Shown in pieces: positions 1 to 9,558 of a stretch of 64,000 nucleotides of DNA. A program made the translations under genes and the position numbers. Numbering within the stretch: position 1 is the first letter of the stretch; each line of letters starts with the position of its first letter. The notes beneath the pieces are model-generated. The model was not told where the DNA came from, did no database searches, and saw nothing but the letters and a program-made list of their open reading frames with translations. This stretch comes from DAOUBP01 sp034432655 (GTDB taxonomy: Bacteria; Chloroflexota; Anaerolineae; CG2-30-64-16), in assembly GCA_034432655.1 (NCBI GenBank), contig DAOUBP010000027.1:1-64000 (forward strand), in the 5' to 3' direction.

Positions 1-997
1 GACAGTGGTTGCGCTGCGGGCCGTGCGGGGAGCCGGGGGGCGGCCAGGTCGGGCCGTGATCGAGCAGAGCGGCCAGGGCCGGCCGGGACCGGTCATCCAG
101 CGCCAGGCGCGCCAGCTCCAGCCGCGGCCGCCAGCTTGCGTCGGGGAAGCTGGCCGCCCAGGCCGCCATGCTCCACAGCATCTCCGCGGCCATCTCGGGC
201 GTGTGCGGCACCACGTTGCTCACCGACACGAAGTCCAGCGCCAGGTCGTGGACCAGCGCCAGCAGCCGCGGCAGGCTGGCGATGTTGCGCTGCGCCGCCA
301 CGAACGCCACGCCCACCTCGGTCGGCCGCCGCGCCCGGCGCCGCGCCTCCAACAGATGCCTGAGCGCCTCGACCGCCGGCATTTGTGCATATCCGCGCAC
401 AGCAGTATACGCGATCTCGTCCCCGCCGTCCAGCGAGACCGTCACCTGGCCCACGCCCAGCGCCACCAGCTCGCGCGCCATCGTAGCGTCCAGCCGCGTG
501 CCGTTGGTGATGATCTCCACCCGCGCGCCGCGCTCGCGCGCCAGGCGCACCAGCTCCAGGAAGTGCGGATGGACCAACGGCTCGCCGAAGCCGCTGAGGG
601 AGAGGGTGACGGGGGGAGACGGAGACGCGGGGACACGGTGCGGTCCCTCATCCCCTTGCGCTTGCCGGTCGGGCAGGCCGTCCAACAACCGTGCGAAGCG
701 GGCCGGCGGCATGTGGCCCAGCGGCTCCTCCCACGTGCGGCGGATGCAGATGGCGCAGGCCAGGTTGCACGCGCTGGTCACCTCGACGTAGACCTTGCGC
801 AGCGCGTCGGCGCGCAGGCACACGCCGTCCGGCCCGACCTCGACGATCACCTCATCGTCGCCATCCAGCCCGGCCCCGGCCAGCAGATCGGCCGACAGCA
901 GCAGACCGCCGGCCCGACGCGCCTCGGGCGGGAGGCTGATGCGCCGGCCGGCCTTCGCCTCGCGGATCGCCTGGCCCAGGCCTACGGTGCTCGGCAT
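1..997 (-). CDS. Radical SAM protein (3' end beyond window)
   Basis: 332 codons are visible and the frame stays open to the left edge, so the C-terminus is missing. The iron-sulfur/SAM motif is C77-x3-C81-x2-C84 (CNLACAIC), followed by LSGFGEPL and EIITNGTRL, which are typical of the SAM-binding TIM barrel. A roughly 65-residue N-terminal extension precedes the motif; its role is unknown. The ATG at 997 was chosen because it is the first start in frame after the stop of the ACR3 gene 34 bp upstream. It is the last visible gene of the arsenic-type operon, but nothing in the sequence shows that it acts on arsenic. Codons about 115-132 are a Pro/Ser-rich stretch encoded by a purine/pyrimidine simple repeat that looks like an in-frame insertion. 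Substrate unknown. Confidence 0.85.
   Translation of the reverse strand, partial: MPSTVGLGQAIREAKAGRRISLPPEARRAGGLLLSADLLAGAGLDGDDEVIVEVGPDGVCLRADALRKVYVEVTSACNLACAICIRRTWEEPLGHMPPARFARLLDGLPDRQAQGDEGPHRVPASPSPPVTLSLSGFGEPLVHPHFLELVRLARERGARVEIITNGTRLDATMARELVALGVGQVTVSLDGGDEIAYTAVRGYAQMPAVEALRHLLEARRRARRPTEVGVAFVAAQRNIASLPRLLALVHDLALDFVSVSNVVPHTPEMAAEMLWSMAAWAASFPDASWRPRLELARLALDDRSRPALAALLDHGPTWPPPGSPHGPQRNHC
600..655. repeat. Simple repeat inside radical SAM gene
   Basis: Plus-strand units such as ggagacggagacg and ggggacacgg, followed by ccctcatcccc, form a low-complexity stretch in the middle of the radical SAM frame just before the LSGFGEP motif. It adds a Pro/Ser-rich loop without a frameshift. 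Related ctgtgtctccgt-like text occurs between the metal ATPase and enolase genes around 54270-54325. Confidence 0.5.
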
Positions 998-1031
998 GCC
1001 GATCCTCGCCTGCTACCCACCAGCCCTCTCC

Positions 1032-2156
<1,125 letters not shown>

Positions 2157-2167
2157 GAGTCCTCCGT

Positions 2168-2402
2168 GGTGGTAGAAGGTAGACTGGTAGATTGGTAGAT
2201 TGGTAGACTGGTAGCTGGTAGACTGGTAGCTGGTAGACTGGTAGATTGGTAGCTGGTAGACTGGTAGATCGGTGGCTGGTAGGCTGGTAGACTGGTCAAC
2301 CCTAGTTTACTAGTTTCCCAGTGTACCAATGTACCAATGTACCAATGTACCAATGTACCAATGTACCAGTGTACCAGTCTACCAGCGTACCAGTGTACCA
2401 AC
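2168..2402. repeat. TGGTAG / TACCA simple-repeat tract
   Basis: The left half consists of irregular 7-8 bp units of the form TGGTAGAC, TGGTAGAT and TGGTAGC. The right half consists of ATGTACCA/GTGTACCA units. The two halves are roughly complementary, so the tract could fold as one long imperfect hairpin between the thioredoxin and ACR3 genes. Frames through it are low-complexity (Tyr/Gln/Ser/Leu or Val/His/Trp/Tyr) and are not real proteins. Confidence 0.9.
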
Positions 2403-2405
2403 TCC

Positions 2406-2657
2406 CTATCCCGCCAGCTCATTCGCCAGCAGGGTGACGATCTGGCTCACCGCCGGCACCCGGCCCGCCGCCACGAGCTTGTCGTTGACGACCAGGCCGG
2501 GGGTGGCCAGAAGGTTGTACCGGGCATATTCGGCGAAATCGCCGGTCTTGACGATGGTCGCTTCGACCCCCAGTTGTTCGACGGCCGCTTTCACATGCTT
2601 TTCCAGCCGCGCGCAGTTAGCGCAGCCGCTGCCGAGGACTTTGATGTCGAGTGTCAT
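2406..2657 (-). CDS. Small thioredoxin-fold redox protein
   Basis: 83 residues, the size of the single-domain thioredoxins annotated as redox-active disulfide protein 2. The active site is GC12-A-N-C15, and a thioredoxin-type cis-proline lies in ATPGLVVND. Such proteins commonly sit beside UPF0718 permeases, as here. Likely a cytoplasmic thiol-disulfide protein assisting arsenic handling; the exact partner is an inference from position. Confidence 0.88.
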   Translation of the reverse strand: MTLDIKVLGSGCANCARLEKHVKAAVEQLGVEATIVKTGDFAEYARYNLLATPGLVVNDKLVAAGRVPAVSQIVTLLANELAG

Positions 2658-2675
2658 GTATCATCTCCGTAGTCT

Positions 2676-2858
2676 CCCACGTGCCAGGCACCTGGGAGGG
2701 TGCCTGGCACGTGGGCAATTTCATCTGCCGTGGCGCCGGCCGCGGCATGGGCATCTGTCCCTGAAATCGCCTCCCCTACCATTCACGACTGGACCGCGAA
2801 GGCACGAACAGAGCAACGAGGAATTCGTGCATTCGTGAAAGCATTCGTGGACGGCGGT
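2676..2858. repeat. Composite hairpin/ATTCGTG element, copy 1
   Basis: The element starts with a perfect 16-bp-arm hairpin (CCCACGTGCCAGGCAC, 8-nt loop, 2676-2715). A segment conserved with copy 2 follows (gccgtggcgccgg, gcggca.gggcatc, cctgaaa), and it ends in ATTCGTG-rich units (attcgtgcattcgtgaaag). Copy 2 at 30349-30526 has the same order of parts. The tail overlaps the 3' end of the permease gene and supplies about 20 C-terminal codons and the stop. Confidence 0.85.
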
Positions 2859-4302
2859 TTGCAGCCTGCGCGGCCAGGCCGTTGAGCACCAGGGCCAGCA
2901 GCGCCAGCCCGGCCAGCGTGCCGCCGAGGATCAGCCAGGCGCTGGCGCCGTCGGCCCACGCGCCGTAGAGCAGGCCGGCCAGCGTGCTGAAGAGCGCCAC
3001 CCAGCCGACGTAGGTCCACGCCTTGCGCCGGCCGATCACGCTGGCGATGATCAGGATGCTCTGCAGGCTCAGCTCGGGGTCGGCCATCAGGTAGGCCAGC
3101 AGGGGGCCACGATGCATGCCCAGGTCCAGGAAGAGGCGCGCGATGGGCACCTCCACCAGGGTCGGGAAGTACATGAAGACCCCGAACAGCACGCCGACGA
3201 TATTGCCGAACAGCGTGTTCGAGCCCGCCACGGCCTCGATCCACTCGGGCCGGATCAACGGCCGCACGACGCCGACGACGAACACGCCCACGATCAGCAG
3301 CGGGAAGATCTGCTTGACGAAGCGCCACGTCTCCCACAGCCATTCCTGCACCTCTTCCGGCTCGAAGCCGCGCCGCGCCAGCAGCCAGGTTCCCAACAGC
3401 GCCAGGCCCACCGCGAAGAACTTGCCGGGGAACGCCACCGTGAGCTGGCCCGCGGCGGGCGTCAGCCGCAAGGCTGCCACCAGCAGCGTGGCCGCCACCA
3501 GCGCCAGCGCGACCGTCGTCCAGCGGTTGAAGCCCTCGTCCACATGATCGAGCCCGCGCCATGCCGTTGCGGCGATGGCCACCAGCAGGGCGATCAGGAT
3601 GGCGCCCTGGACCGTAACCCCCTCCTCCCCGCGCGCCGCGTCGAACGGCACCAGCCGGTTCAGGGTCGCCTGCAGCGCGTCCGTGCCGGGAATGGGGAGC
3701 GAGATCTGCGCGTAGCTGTTCGTGAAGAGCCCCACCTGGAGGGTGCCGGCAATCAGCAGGAAGATGAGCAGCGCCAGCAGCAGCCAGGACGCCCGCGGCA
3801 CGCTGGCCGACATGGCGAACGCGTCCGGGCCGCCGGCCGCGTCGCGGGCGATGTCGTCCTGGCGGAAGAGCAGCGCCATGATCAGGCCGATGCCGATGCC
3901 GAAGGCGATGGAGAGCACGATGCGGGCGATGGCGATGTCCATGCCGATGGCGACGCCGGTGTAGGCCAGCGCCAGGATGTTGATGGCCGGGCCGACGAAC
4001 AGGAAGGTGATGGCCGGCCCCAGCCCTGCGCCCTTCTTGTAGATGCCCGCGAAGAGCGGCATGATGGTGCACGAGCAGACCGCCAGCACGAAGCCGCCGA
4101 TCGCCGACGCCGGATAGGAGATGAACTTCGGCGCAGTCCGGCCCAGGTAGCGCGTCACCGCCTCCTTGGGCACCAGCGCGGTCAGCGCGCCGGCAATGAA
4201 GAACGCCGGCACCAGGCACAGGAGCACGTGGGCTGCCAGGTACGCGGCCAGGTTGCCCAGGCCGGACTGCAACAGCCCGGTCAACAACGAAAGGACGTCC
4301 AT
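2776..4302 (-). CDS. UPF0718/DUF318 permease (ArsP-like)
   Basis: 508 residues with many membrane segments. The family signature AVCSCTIMPLFAGIYKKGAG near residue 70 and the later FMYFPTLVEVPIA identify a UPF0718 permease, a family that includes the organoarsenical exporter ArsP. It is longer than the usual 320-360 residues because of extra membrane segments between the two conserved halves. The start at 4302 lies 4 bp after the ArsR stop, so the two are an operon; longer upstream frames overlap ArsR and are rejected. The last roughly 20 residues are encoded by a repeat element and are not expected to be conserved. Substrate specificity cannot be read from the sequence. Confidence 0.87.
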   Translation of the reverse strand: MDVLSLLTGLLQSGLGNLAAYLAAHVLLCLVPAFFIAGALTALVPKEAVTRYLGRTAPKFISYPASAIGGFVLAVCSCTIMPLFAGIYKKGAGLGPAITFLFVGPAINILALAYTGVAIGMDIAIARIVLSIAFGIGIGLIMALLFRQDDIARDAAGGPDAFAMSASVPRASWLLLALLIFLLIAGTLQVGLFTNSYAQISLPIPGTDALQATLNRLVPFDAARGEEGVTVQGAILIALLVAIAATAWRGLDHVDEGFNRWTTVALALVAATLLVAALRLTPAAGQLTVAFPGKFFAVGLALLGTWLLARRGFEPEEVQEWLWETWRFVKQIFPLLIVGVFVVGVVRPLIRPEWIEAVAGSNTLFGNIVGVLFGVFMYFPTLVEVPIARLFLDLGMHRGPLLAYLMADPELSLQSILIIASVIGRRKAWTYVGWVALFSTLAGLLYGAWADGASAWLILGGTLAGLALLALVLNGLAAQAANRRPRMLSRMHEFLVALFVPSRSSREW

Positions 4303-4306
4303 GATT

Positions 4307-4660
4307 CTAGCCTCGATCGGATGTGGGATCGGCGCACTTGGGGCAATGGCAGCCGGCGACCGAACGCCGGCCGTTGCCCGATTCGATGGCTGGCAAGGGA
4401 CCGCAGGCGGCTTCCACCTGGCGGCGCACATTCTCGTCCGCCAGGCGATAGAAGACATTCGTGCCCTCTTTGTAGTCGGTCACGGCGCCTCCGTTGCGCA
4501 GGATGGCCAGTTGTTGCGAGACATAGGGCTGCGGCTTGTTCAGCGCCGCCGAGAGATGGCACACGCACTCATCGCCCGCGCGCAGGATGTCCAGGATCTG
4601 CAAGCGCAACGGGTGCGCCAGCAATTTCAGGAGAGTAGCCTGTCTTTGATAATGATTCAT
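4307..4660 (-). CDS. arsR: ArsR/SmtB-family metalloregulator
   Basis: 117-residue winged-helix repressor. The metal site of classical ArsR is seen as E31-C32-V-C34-H-L in helix 3, followed by the recognition segment QPYVSQQLAILRNGG. The C-terminal tail adds C104-H-C106-P-K-C109, a second possible metal or arsenic ligand set. First gene of the operon, with an AT-rich palindrome overlapping its promoter. Expected to repress the operon until trivalent arsenic or a similar metal binds. Confidence 0.92.
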   Translation of the reverse strand: MNHYQRQATLLKLLAHPLRLQILDILRAGDECVCHLSAALNKPQPYVSQQLAILRNGGAVTDYKEGTNVFYRLADENVRRQVEAACGPLPAIESGNGRRSVAGCHCPKCADPTSDRG

Positions 4661-4673
4661 ACGCGTTTTCTGC

Positions 4674-4706
4674 TATATATAGAATTCTGTATATTTGTAC
4701 AGGCAA
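4674..4706 (-). promoter_or_regulatory. ars promoter with overlapping palindromic operator
   Basis: On the minus strand TTGCCT (4701-4706), a 17-bp spacer and TCTATA (4678-4683) form a plausible promoter 18 bp upstream of the arsR start. A nearly perfect palindrome centred on GAATTC (about 4675-4694, arms TATATA/TGTATA) covers the -10 box, the usual position for an ArsR operator. Confidence 0.6.
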
Positions 4707-4777
4707 TTCCACAAGTCCGCAATGATATGGATCATGTCGCCTGCATTGTCCGGAGCTCGCGATAAGAGGCATCATGA

Positions 4778-6151
4778 TCAGCCGGTCAGCTGCCAGCGGG
4801 AGGCTGGTGTATGGCGCGGCTCCTTCACCGCCCAACGAAACGCGCTGAACGCGGCCAGATTGACCAGCGCACTGAGGGCGAACAGCCAGTTGTAGTTGAT
4901 CTTTGCCAGCCCGGCCCCCAGCAGGGGTGCGAGCGCGCTGATCAGCCCGACCGCAGTGTTGGCAATGCCCACATAGGTCGGCCGGCGGTTCGGCTCGCAG
5001 AACTCCATGACGATCAGGATGCCGGAGACGATGATCGCGCCGGACCCGATTCCGGCCAGGGCAAAGACAGCGTAGTACCACGCCGGCGCAGGTGCCAGCC
5101 AGGCCAACGCAAACGCGGCCGCTGCTGCCACTGCGCCTAGCTCCAGGCAGACTTTGTGTCCCAGGCGGTCGGAAAGGAACCCGAAACCGAGGTTGCCGAC
5201 AGTCTGCCCGGCCAGCAGTGATAAGGTGTAGATGCCGGCCGCGCTATCGGGCACCTGCCACCGGTTGACGGCCGCCAGGGTGATAAAGCCGCTGCCCATG
5301 CCGCCCAGCGCCAGGGCTGTCCGGGCCAGCAGGAATTGTCGGAAGTTGTGATCGTTGCGCAGGAGCGCAGGCAGACTGCGCAGATACTCGCGGTTGCTCC
5401 GTCTGGGGGCAGAGACCGGTTGTACCGGCTCGCGTGTCAACGCCAGGAAAATCCAGCTGACGCTAGTGCCCAATGCGGCCAGCAGGAACGCATACTGGAA
5501 GTTAGTGGGAAATGCGAAGCGTTCCAAGAGCCATGTGCTGAATGCGGCGCCGACTGCGCCGGCGCCGGCACCCAGGAACATGGTCAGGCCCATAAACCGT
5601 CCGCGACGGTCCACCGGAAAGCAACGGGCGATCAGGTCTTGCCAAGAAATCGCGACGATGCCCGCGCCGATGGCGTTCCAGGCGTAACTGAGCAACAGCA
5701 ACACGACTGCCAACGAGGGGAAGTGGGCTGCCACCCACGCGGTCAGCACCATGGCCCAAATGGGCAGCCGCTCCAGGAACAGTCCCAGATTCACCACCAC
5801 CGGTTTTTTGCGCGCCAGGCGCTCCATCGCATTGGCCGTGAACAGCTGGGGCAGGAACCAGCCGGCCTGGGCCAGGGTCGCCAGGATGCCGAACGGCAGC
5901 GGGTTGGAGGTCAACTTGCTCAAGAACAGCGGCAGGATGGTTGTTGAAGAGATGAAGGACGCTCCCAACCAGAAGAAGATGCCATCCAGCAAGTTAACGG
6001 TGAAGTTCCAGGGATAGTTGCGCGCCACCTCCGCGGCGATCTCGTCTTCGCTGCGCGGGGGCACGGGCCGGTCAAGCTGAAGCAGCCACGCCAGCGCAGC
6101 CATGAAGGGGCCGCGCCGGCGCGCAGGTGCGGAAGAAGGGTGTTGGATCAT
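4778..6151 (-). CDS. MFS transporter
   Basis: 457 residues with about 12 membrane segments. The cytoplasmic loop between segments 2 and 3 reads NAMERLARKKPVVV, and a second-half loop is GFLSDRLGHKV, both typical of the major facilitator superfamily. The start at 6151 follows directly after a TAAAAT -10 box on the minus strand, giving a near-leaderless message; the longer frame to 6268 reads through the promoter region. Encoded upstream of, and in the same direction as, the ars operon but with its own promoter. Substrate unknown. Confidence 0.82.
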   Translation of the reverse strand: MIQHPSSAPARRRGPFMAALAWLLQLDRPVPPRSEDEIAAEVARNYPWNFTVNLLDGIFFWLGASFISSTTILPLFLSKLTSNPLPFGILATLAQAGWFLPQLFTANAMERLARKKPVVVNLGLFLERLPIWAMVLTAWVAAHFPSLAVVLLLLSYAWNAIGAGIVAISWQDLIARCFPVDRRGRFMGLTMFLGAGAGAVGAAFSTWLLERFAFPTNFQYAFLLAALGTSVSWIFLALTREPVQPVSAPRRSNREYLRSLPALLRNDHNFRQFLLARTALALGGMGSGFITLAAVNRWQVPDSAAGIYTLSLLAGQTVGNLGFGFLSDRLGHKVCLELGAVAAAAAFALAWLAPAPAWYYAVFALAGIGSGAIIVSGILIVMEFCEPNRRPTYVGIANTAVGLISALAPLLGAGLAKINYNWLFALSALVNLAAFSAFRWAVKEPRHTPASRWQLTG

Positions 6152-6159
6152 CGGTCTGA

Positions 6160-6200
6160 TTTTACCATTTCCGGGTGTATGCGGGTAAAATGAAGGGCCA
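6160..6200. promoter_or_regulatory. Divergent -10 boxes in inverted repeat
   Basis: ATTTTACC and GGTAAAAT form an inverted repeat between the MFS gene (minus) and the ABC-2 exporter (plus). Each arm contains a TAAAAT-type -10 box for one direction, so the two genes may share control. No -35 box is convincing. Confidence 0.4.
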
Positions 6201-6257
6201 TTTGGCCGGACTCGGGCCTGGGCTCCAGCCTCCTTCCGGTCAGGCGGTTTGCGCAAT

Positions 6258-6303
6258 TTATGCATCACCCAGCACGCATCATGCAGTACGCATCACGCCA
6301 CGG
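6258..6303. repeat. GCATCACG/GCAGTACG simple repeat
   Basis: Irregular units of about 7-8 bp (gcatcacc, gcacgcat, catgcagtacgcatcacg) just upstream of the ABC-2 permease. They resemble the TGCGTACTGCG tracts at 15308-15376 and 54189-54262 on the opposite strand. One possible upstream ATG for the next gene lies inside it. Confidence 0.6.
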
Positions 6304-6310
6304 AGGCCCT

Positions 6311-7138
6311 GTGCCCAACATCGCTGATCGGTTCAGCACAGCCCCGATGAACGTCTACCTGCACGTGGCAGCCAAGTCGTTCCAGAAGCATCTGGCCTAT
6401 CGGGCCGCGAACCTGGCCGGGATCATCACCAACACCTTCTTCGGCGCCATCTACGTCCTGATCTACAGCGCGCTCTTTCAGGGCCGGGGCGCGATCGGCG
6501 GGCTGGACGTGCGTGACACGGTCACGTACGCGGTGTTGGCCCAATCGCTGCTGATGGTGATGTCGGCGTTCGGCAACCGTGAGCTGTCCGAGGCCATCGT
6601 CAAGGGGACCATCGTGGCCGATCTGTCCCGGCCGGTGGACTTTTATCTCTACTGGGCGGCGCTGGACCTGGGCCGCGCGGCCTACTACCTGATCTTCCGC
6701 GGCATCCCGACCTTTGTCATCGGCCTGGTGCTGTTCCGCGCCCGGCTGCCGGGCAGCCCGGCGACGTGGCTGCTCTTTCTCGGCGCGTTGGGGATCGGCG
6801 CAACCGTGAGCTTCGCGTTCCGGTTCATCACCAACAGCCTGGCCTTTTGGACCTCGGACGCGCGGGGCATCATCTACCTGACCAACACGGTGATCATGTT
6901 TTTCTCCGGCTTCATCGTGCCGCTGAATTTCTTCCCGGCCTGGCTGCGCGCGATCACCGACTGGCTGCCGTTTCGGGCGTTGGCGCACCTGCCGGTGAAC
7001 GTCTACCTGGGCAAGCTGGACGGCCCCGCGTTGGCCGCCGCGCTCGGCCAACAAGCGGCCTGGCTGGCCGTGCTGGTGTTGGCCGGACGATGGGTGTTGG
7101 CCCGCATGGTACGGCGGGTAACGCTACACGGTGGCTGA
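6311..7138 (+). CDS. ABC-2 type permease, subunit 1
   Basis: 275 residues with six hydrophobic segments, resembling the PF06182-type ABC-2 membrane proteins. The GTG at 6311 has GGAGG four bases ahead and is preferred over the frame start at 6260, which lies in a repeat; ATG 6347 is the alternative. It overlaps the next permease by 8 bp and is followed by the matching ATPase, so the three form one exporter. Substrate unknown; related systems export drugs or polymers. Confidence 0.85.
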   Translation: MPNIADRFSTAPMNVYLHVAAKSFQKHLAYRAANLAGIITNTFFGAIYVLIYSALFQGRGAIGGLDVRDTVTYAVLAQSLLMVMSAFGNRELSEAIVKGTIVADLSRPVDFYLYWAALDLGRAAYYLIFRGIPTFVIGLVLFRARLPGSPATWLLFLGALGIGATVSFAFRFITNSLAFWTSDARGIIYLTNTVIMFFSGFIVPLNFFPAWLRAITDWLPFRALAHLPVNVYLGKLDGPALAAALGQQAAWLAVLVLAGRWVLARMVRRVTLHGG

Positions 7139-7943
7139 GATGCGCCATTACCTGACCCTCTACCGTCGGCTGCTGGCCGCGCAACTGCGCTCCGAGATGC
7201 AGTATCGCGCGTCGTTCATCGCCGAGCTGGTGGGCAACCTGCTCGTCACCGGCCTGGACTTCGCGCTGGTGGCGATCCTGCTGTTGCGCTTCAACGCCAT
7301 CGGCGGCTGGGGCCTGGCGGAGGTGGTCTTCCTCTACGGCACGTCGGCGGTCTCGTTCAGCCTGGCCGAGCTGCTGGTGGGCGCGTTCGACAACTTTGAG
7401 ACCTGGGTGGTGCGCGGGGAGTTCGACCGGGTGCTGCTCCGGCCGCTGCCGGTAGTCTTTCAGATGCTGACGGGCGCGTTCGCCGCGCGGCGCATCGGCC
7501 GGCTGGCGCAAGGATCGGTCGCGCTGGGGCTGGCGTTCTCGCTGCTGCGGCCGGCCTGGGATGTGGCGCACTGGCTCTTCTTCGTCGTGACCCTGGCCGG
7601 CGGCGCGCTCTTCTTCATGGCGATCTTCGTGCTGGGCGCGACCCTGTCCTTCTGGGCGCCGCAGATGCACGAAGTGGCGAACATCTTCACTTACGGCGGC
7701 CAGTTCATGACCAGCTATCCCATGCACATCTACGAGGCGTGGCTGCGTTCCCTCTTCACGTTCGTGATCCCGATGGCGTTCATCAACTATTATCCGGCGC
7801 TGTTCTTGCTGGGCAAGCCCGATCCCTTCGGCCTGCCGGCGTGGACCCCCTTCCTGGCGCCGTTCATCGCGGCCGGGGTCTTTCGCACGGCTCTGGCGGC
7901 CTGGCGCGTCGGTGTGCGCCATTATCAGAGCACAGGGAGTTGA
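7131..7943 (+). CDS. ABC-2 type permease, subunit 2
   Basis: 270 residues with six hydrophobic segments, paralogous in layout to the preceding permease. It starts at GTG 7131 inside the end of that gene; ATG 7140 is an alternative. Together they would form the heterodimeric membrane channel for the ATPase encoded 79 bp downstream. The intervening gap is filled by a repeat. Confidence 0.85.
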   Translation: MAEMRHYLTLYRRLLAAQLRSEMQYRASFIAELVGNLLVTGLDFALVAILLLRFNAIGGWGLAEVVFLYGTSAVSFSLAELLVGAFDNFETWVVRGEFDRVLLRPLPVVFQMLTGAFAARRIGRLAQGSVALGLAFSLLRPAWDVAHWLFFVVTLAGGALFFMAIFVLGATLSFWAPQMHEVANIFTYGGQFMTSYPMHIYEAWLRSLFTFVIPMAFINYYPALFLLGKPDPFGLPAWTPFLAPFIAAGVFRTALAAWRVGVRHYQSTGS

Positions 7944-8012
7944 AGCTGGCGAACTGGAAGCGGAGCGCTGGCGGCTGGAAGCCGGCTGCCAGCTTCCGGC
8001 TTCCAGCTCCGA
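7938..8012. repeat. CTGGAAGC hairpin repeat, copy 1
   Basis: Units of CTGGAAGC and their complements GCTTCCAG form a hairpin (ggctggaagccgg with ccggcttccagc) between the permease and ATPase genes. The same unit family occurs in frame inside the metal ATPase at 53241-53305. Confidence 0.75.
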
Positions 8013-8022
8013 GGTTCCCAAG

Positions 8023-9021
8023 ATGATCCATGTCAAGGACTTGCACAAAGAGTTTCGCGTCTACCGGCATCACCGGGGCGCGTTCGGCGCGGTGCGCAAC
8101 CTGCTCACGCGGGAATACCATGTCGTGCACGCGGTGAACGGCATCAGCTTCGACATCGCCCCCGGCGAGATGGTGGGCTATCTGGGGCCGAACGGCGCGG
8201 GCAAATCCACCACGCTGAAGATTTTGACCGGCATCCTGGTGCCCACGGCCGGCGAGGTGCGGATAGATGGTCGCGTGCCGTGGCAACAGCGCCAGGAGCA
8301 TGTGCGCCATCTCGGCGCGGTGTTCGGCCAGCGCACGGCTCTGTGGTGGGACCTGCCGGTGATCGAGTCGCTGGACCTCTTGCGCCACATCTACCGCGTG
8401 CCGGCCGATCGCTATCGCTGCAACCTGCGCTTATGCGACGAACTGCTGGAACTGGGGCCGTTTCTGGATACGCCCGTGCGCAACCTCAGCCTGGGCCAGC
8501 GCATGCGCGCCGACCTGGCAGCCGCGCTCTTGCACGATCCGCCCCTCCTCTTCCTGGACGAGCCCACCATCGGCCTGGATGTGGTGGCCCGTGAGCGCAT
8601 CCGACGGTTCATCAGGGCGATCAACCGGGAGCGGGGCGTCACGGTCATCCTGACCACCCACGACCTGGGGGATGTGGAGAAGCTGTGCCAGCGGGTGATC
8701 ATGATTGACCACGGCCGGCTGATGTTCGACGGCGCGCTGGAGACGCTGCGCCGGCGCTTCGGCGAGGGCCGGGTGCTGGTGGTGGACTTCGAGACGCCGC
8801 CGGCCGAGCTGGCCCTGCCCGGCGCCGAGGTGATCCGTCGGGAGGCCAACCGCGTCTGGCTGCGGGTGGCGGCCAACGGCGCGTCTGGCACCGGCGCCAT
8901 CGCCGCGCTCGTGGCCGAGCTCTTCCGGGAGCACCGCGTGCTCGACCTGTCGGTGCAGGAGCCGGAGATCGAGGCCGTGGTGCGGCGGATCTATGAAGGG
9001 CACTTGTTGGAGCGAACCTGA
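8023..9021 (+). CDS. ABC-2 exporter ATP-binding protein
   Basis: 332 residues. Walker A GPNGAGKST, signature NLSLGQRMRADLA, Walker B LLFLDEPTIGLD and switch histidine TTHDLGD are all present. The start at ATG 8023 (MIHVKDLHKEF) is chosen because the longer frame from 7912 begins inside a repeat. The C-terminal 90 residues are the accessory domain usual in DrrA/NatA-like ATPases. It drives the two permeases encoded immediately upstream. Confidence 0.92.
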   Translation: MIHVKDLHKEFRVYRHHRGAFGAVRNLLTREYHVVHAVNGISFDIAPGEMVGYLGPNGAGKSTTLKILTGILVPTAGEVRIDGRVPWQQRQEHVRHLGAVFGQRTALWWDLPVIESLDLLRHIYRVPADRYRCNLRLCDELLELGPFLDTPVRNLSLGQRMRADLAAALLHDPPLLFLDEPTIGLDVVARERIRRFIRAINRERGVTVILTTHDLGDVEKLCQRVIMIDHGRLMFDGALETLRRRFGEGRVLVVDFETPPAELALPGAEVIRREANRVWLRVAANGASGTGAIAALVAELFREHRVLDLSVQEPEIEAVVRRIYEGHLLERT

Positions 9022-9064
9022 TGGAATTCAGCTGTACCTGCTCCGGGAATAGCGGCAGGCTTGA

Positions 9065-9093
9065 TTGACAGGTTGCCGCGGATGCACTATCAT
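9065..9093 (+). promoter_or_regulatory. Promoter for the DUF6951-like gene
   Basis: TTGACA (9065-9070), a 17-bp spacer and TATCAT (9088-9093) stand 41 bp ahead of the GTG start at 9135, which also has GGAGG. Confidence 0.65.
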
Positions 9094-9134
9094 GCCGGAC
9101 AAAGAGATAATCCCCCGACACATTTGGAGGACGC

Positions 9135-9461
9135 GTGGCGAAATCGGAGATCGACGCGGGCATCTGCGGCTTCAAGACGACCGTGGTGGCCCGCGCCAAT
9201 GGCGACGGTACCATCCACCTGCAGATCGAGAGCGAGTGCAAAGCGGTCGGCAAGCTGGCTGAGCAGATTCAAAACGTGGACCCGTTCAAGGAAGCCTTCT
9301 GGCGGCGCAAGACGCCAACCGGCATCCATGAGCTGGCGCCGCAATGCCTTTCACACCCGGCGTGCCCGGTCCCGTCGGGCATCATCAAGGCCATCGAGGT
9401 GGAGGCGGGCCTGGCGCTGCCCGCAGATGTGAGCATCAAGGTATCGAAAGATAACGGGTAG
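9135..9461 (+). CDS. Small DUF6951-like protein
   Basis: 108 residues starting at GTG with GGAGG six bases upstream. The N-terminus (AGICGFKTTVVARANGDG) and conserved cysteines (C13, C37, C72, C78) recall the small family annotated DUF6951, from memory only. No membrane segment or signal peptide. Own promoter at 9065. The cysteines could bind a metal, but function is unknown. Confidence 0.7.
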   Translation: MAKSEIDAGICGFKTTVVARANGDGTIHLQIESECKAVGKLAEQIQNVDPFKEAFWRRKTPTGIHELAPQCLSHPACPVPSGIIKAIEVEAGLALPADVSIKVSKDNG

Positions 9462-9558
9462 TTGCAACGCCGCAGTTGGCGCACCGTGAGCCGAGCCGTA
9501 GGGTGGGGAGCGGATAGCCGGATTTCAGCCGACGGCCATCAGGGCAAGGAGGCCCGAA

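Noticed and set aside
2168..2402. Insertion sequence or IS remnant
   Set aside because: No transposase fragment, terminal inverted repeats or target duplications; it is a simple repeat.
7912..8022. N-terminal extension of the ABC-2 ATPase
   Set aside because: It is the translation of the end of the upstream permease gene and a CTGGAAGC repeat.
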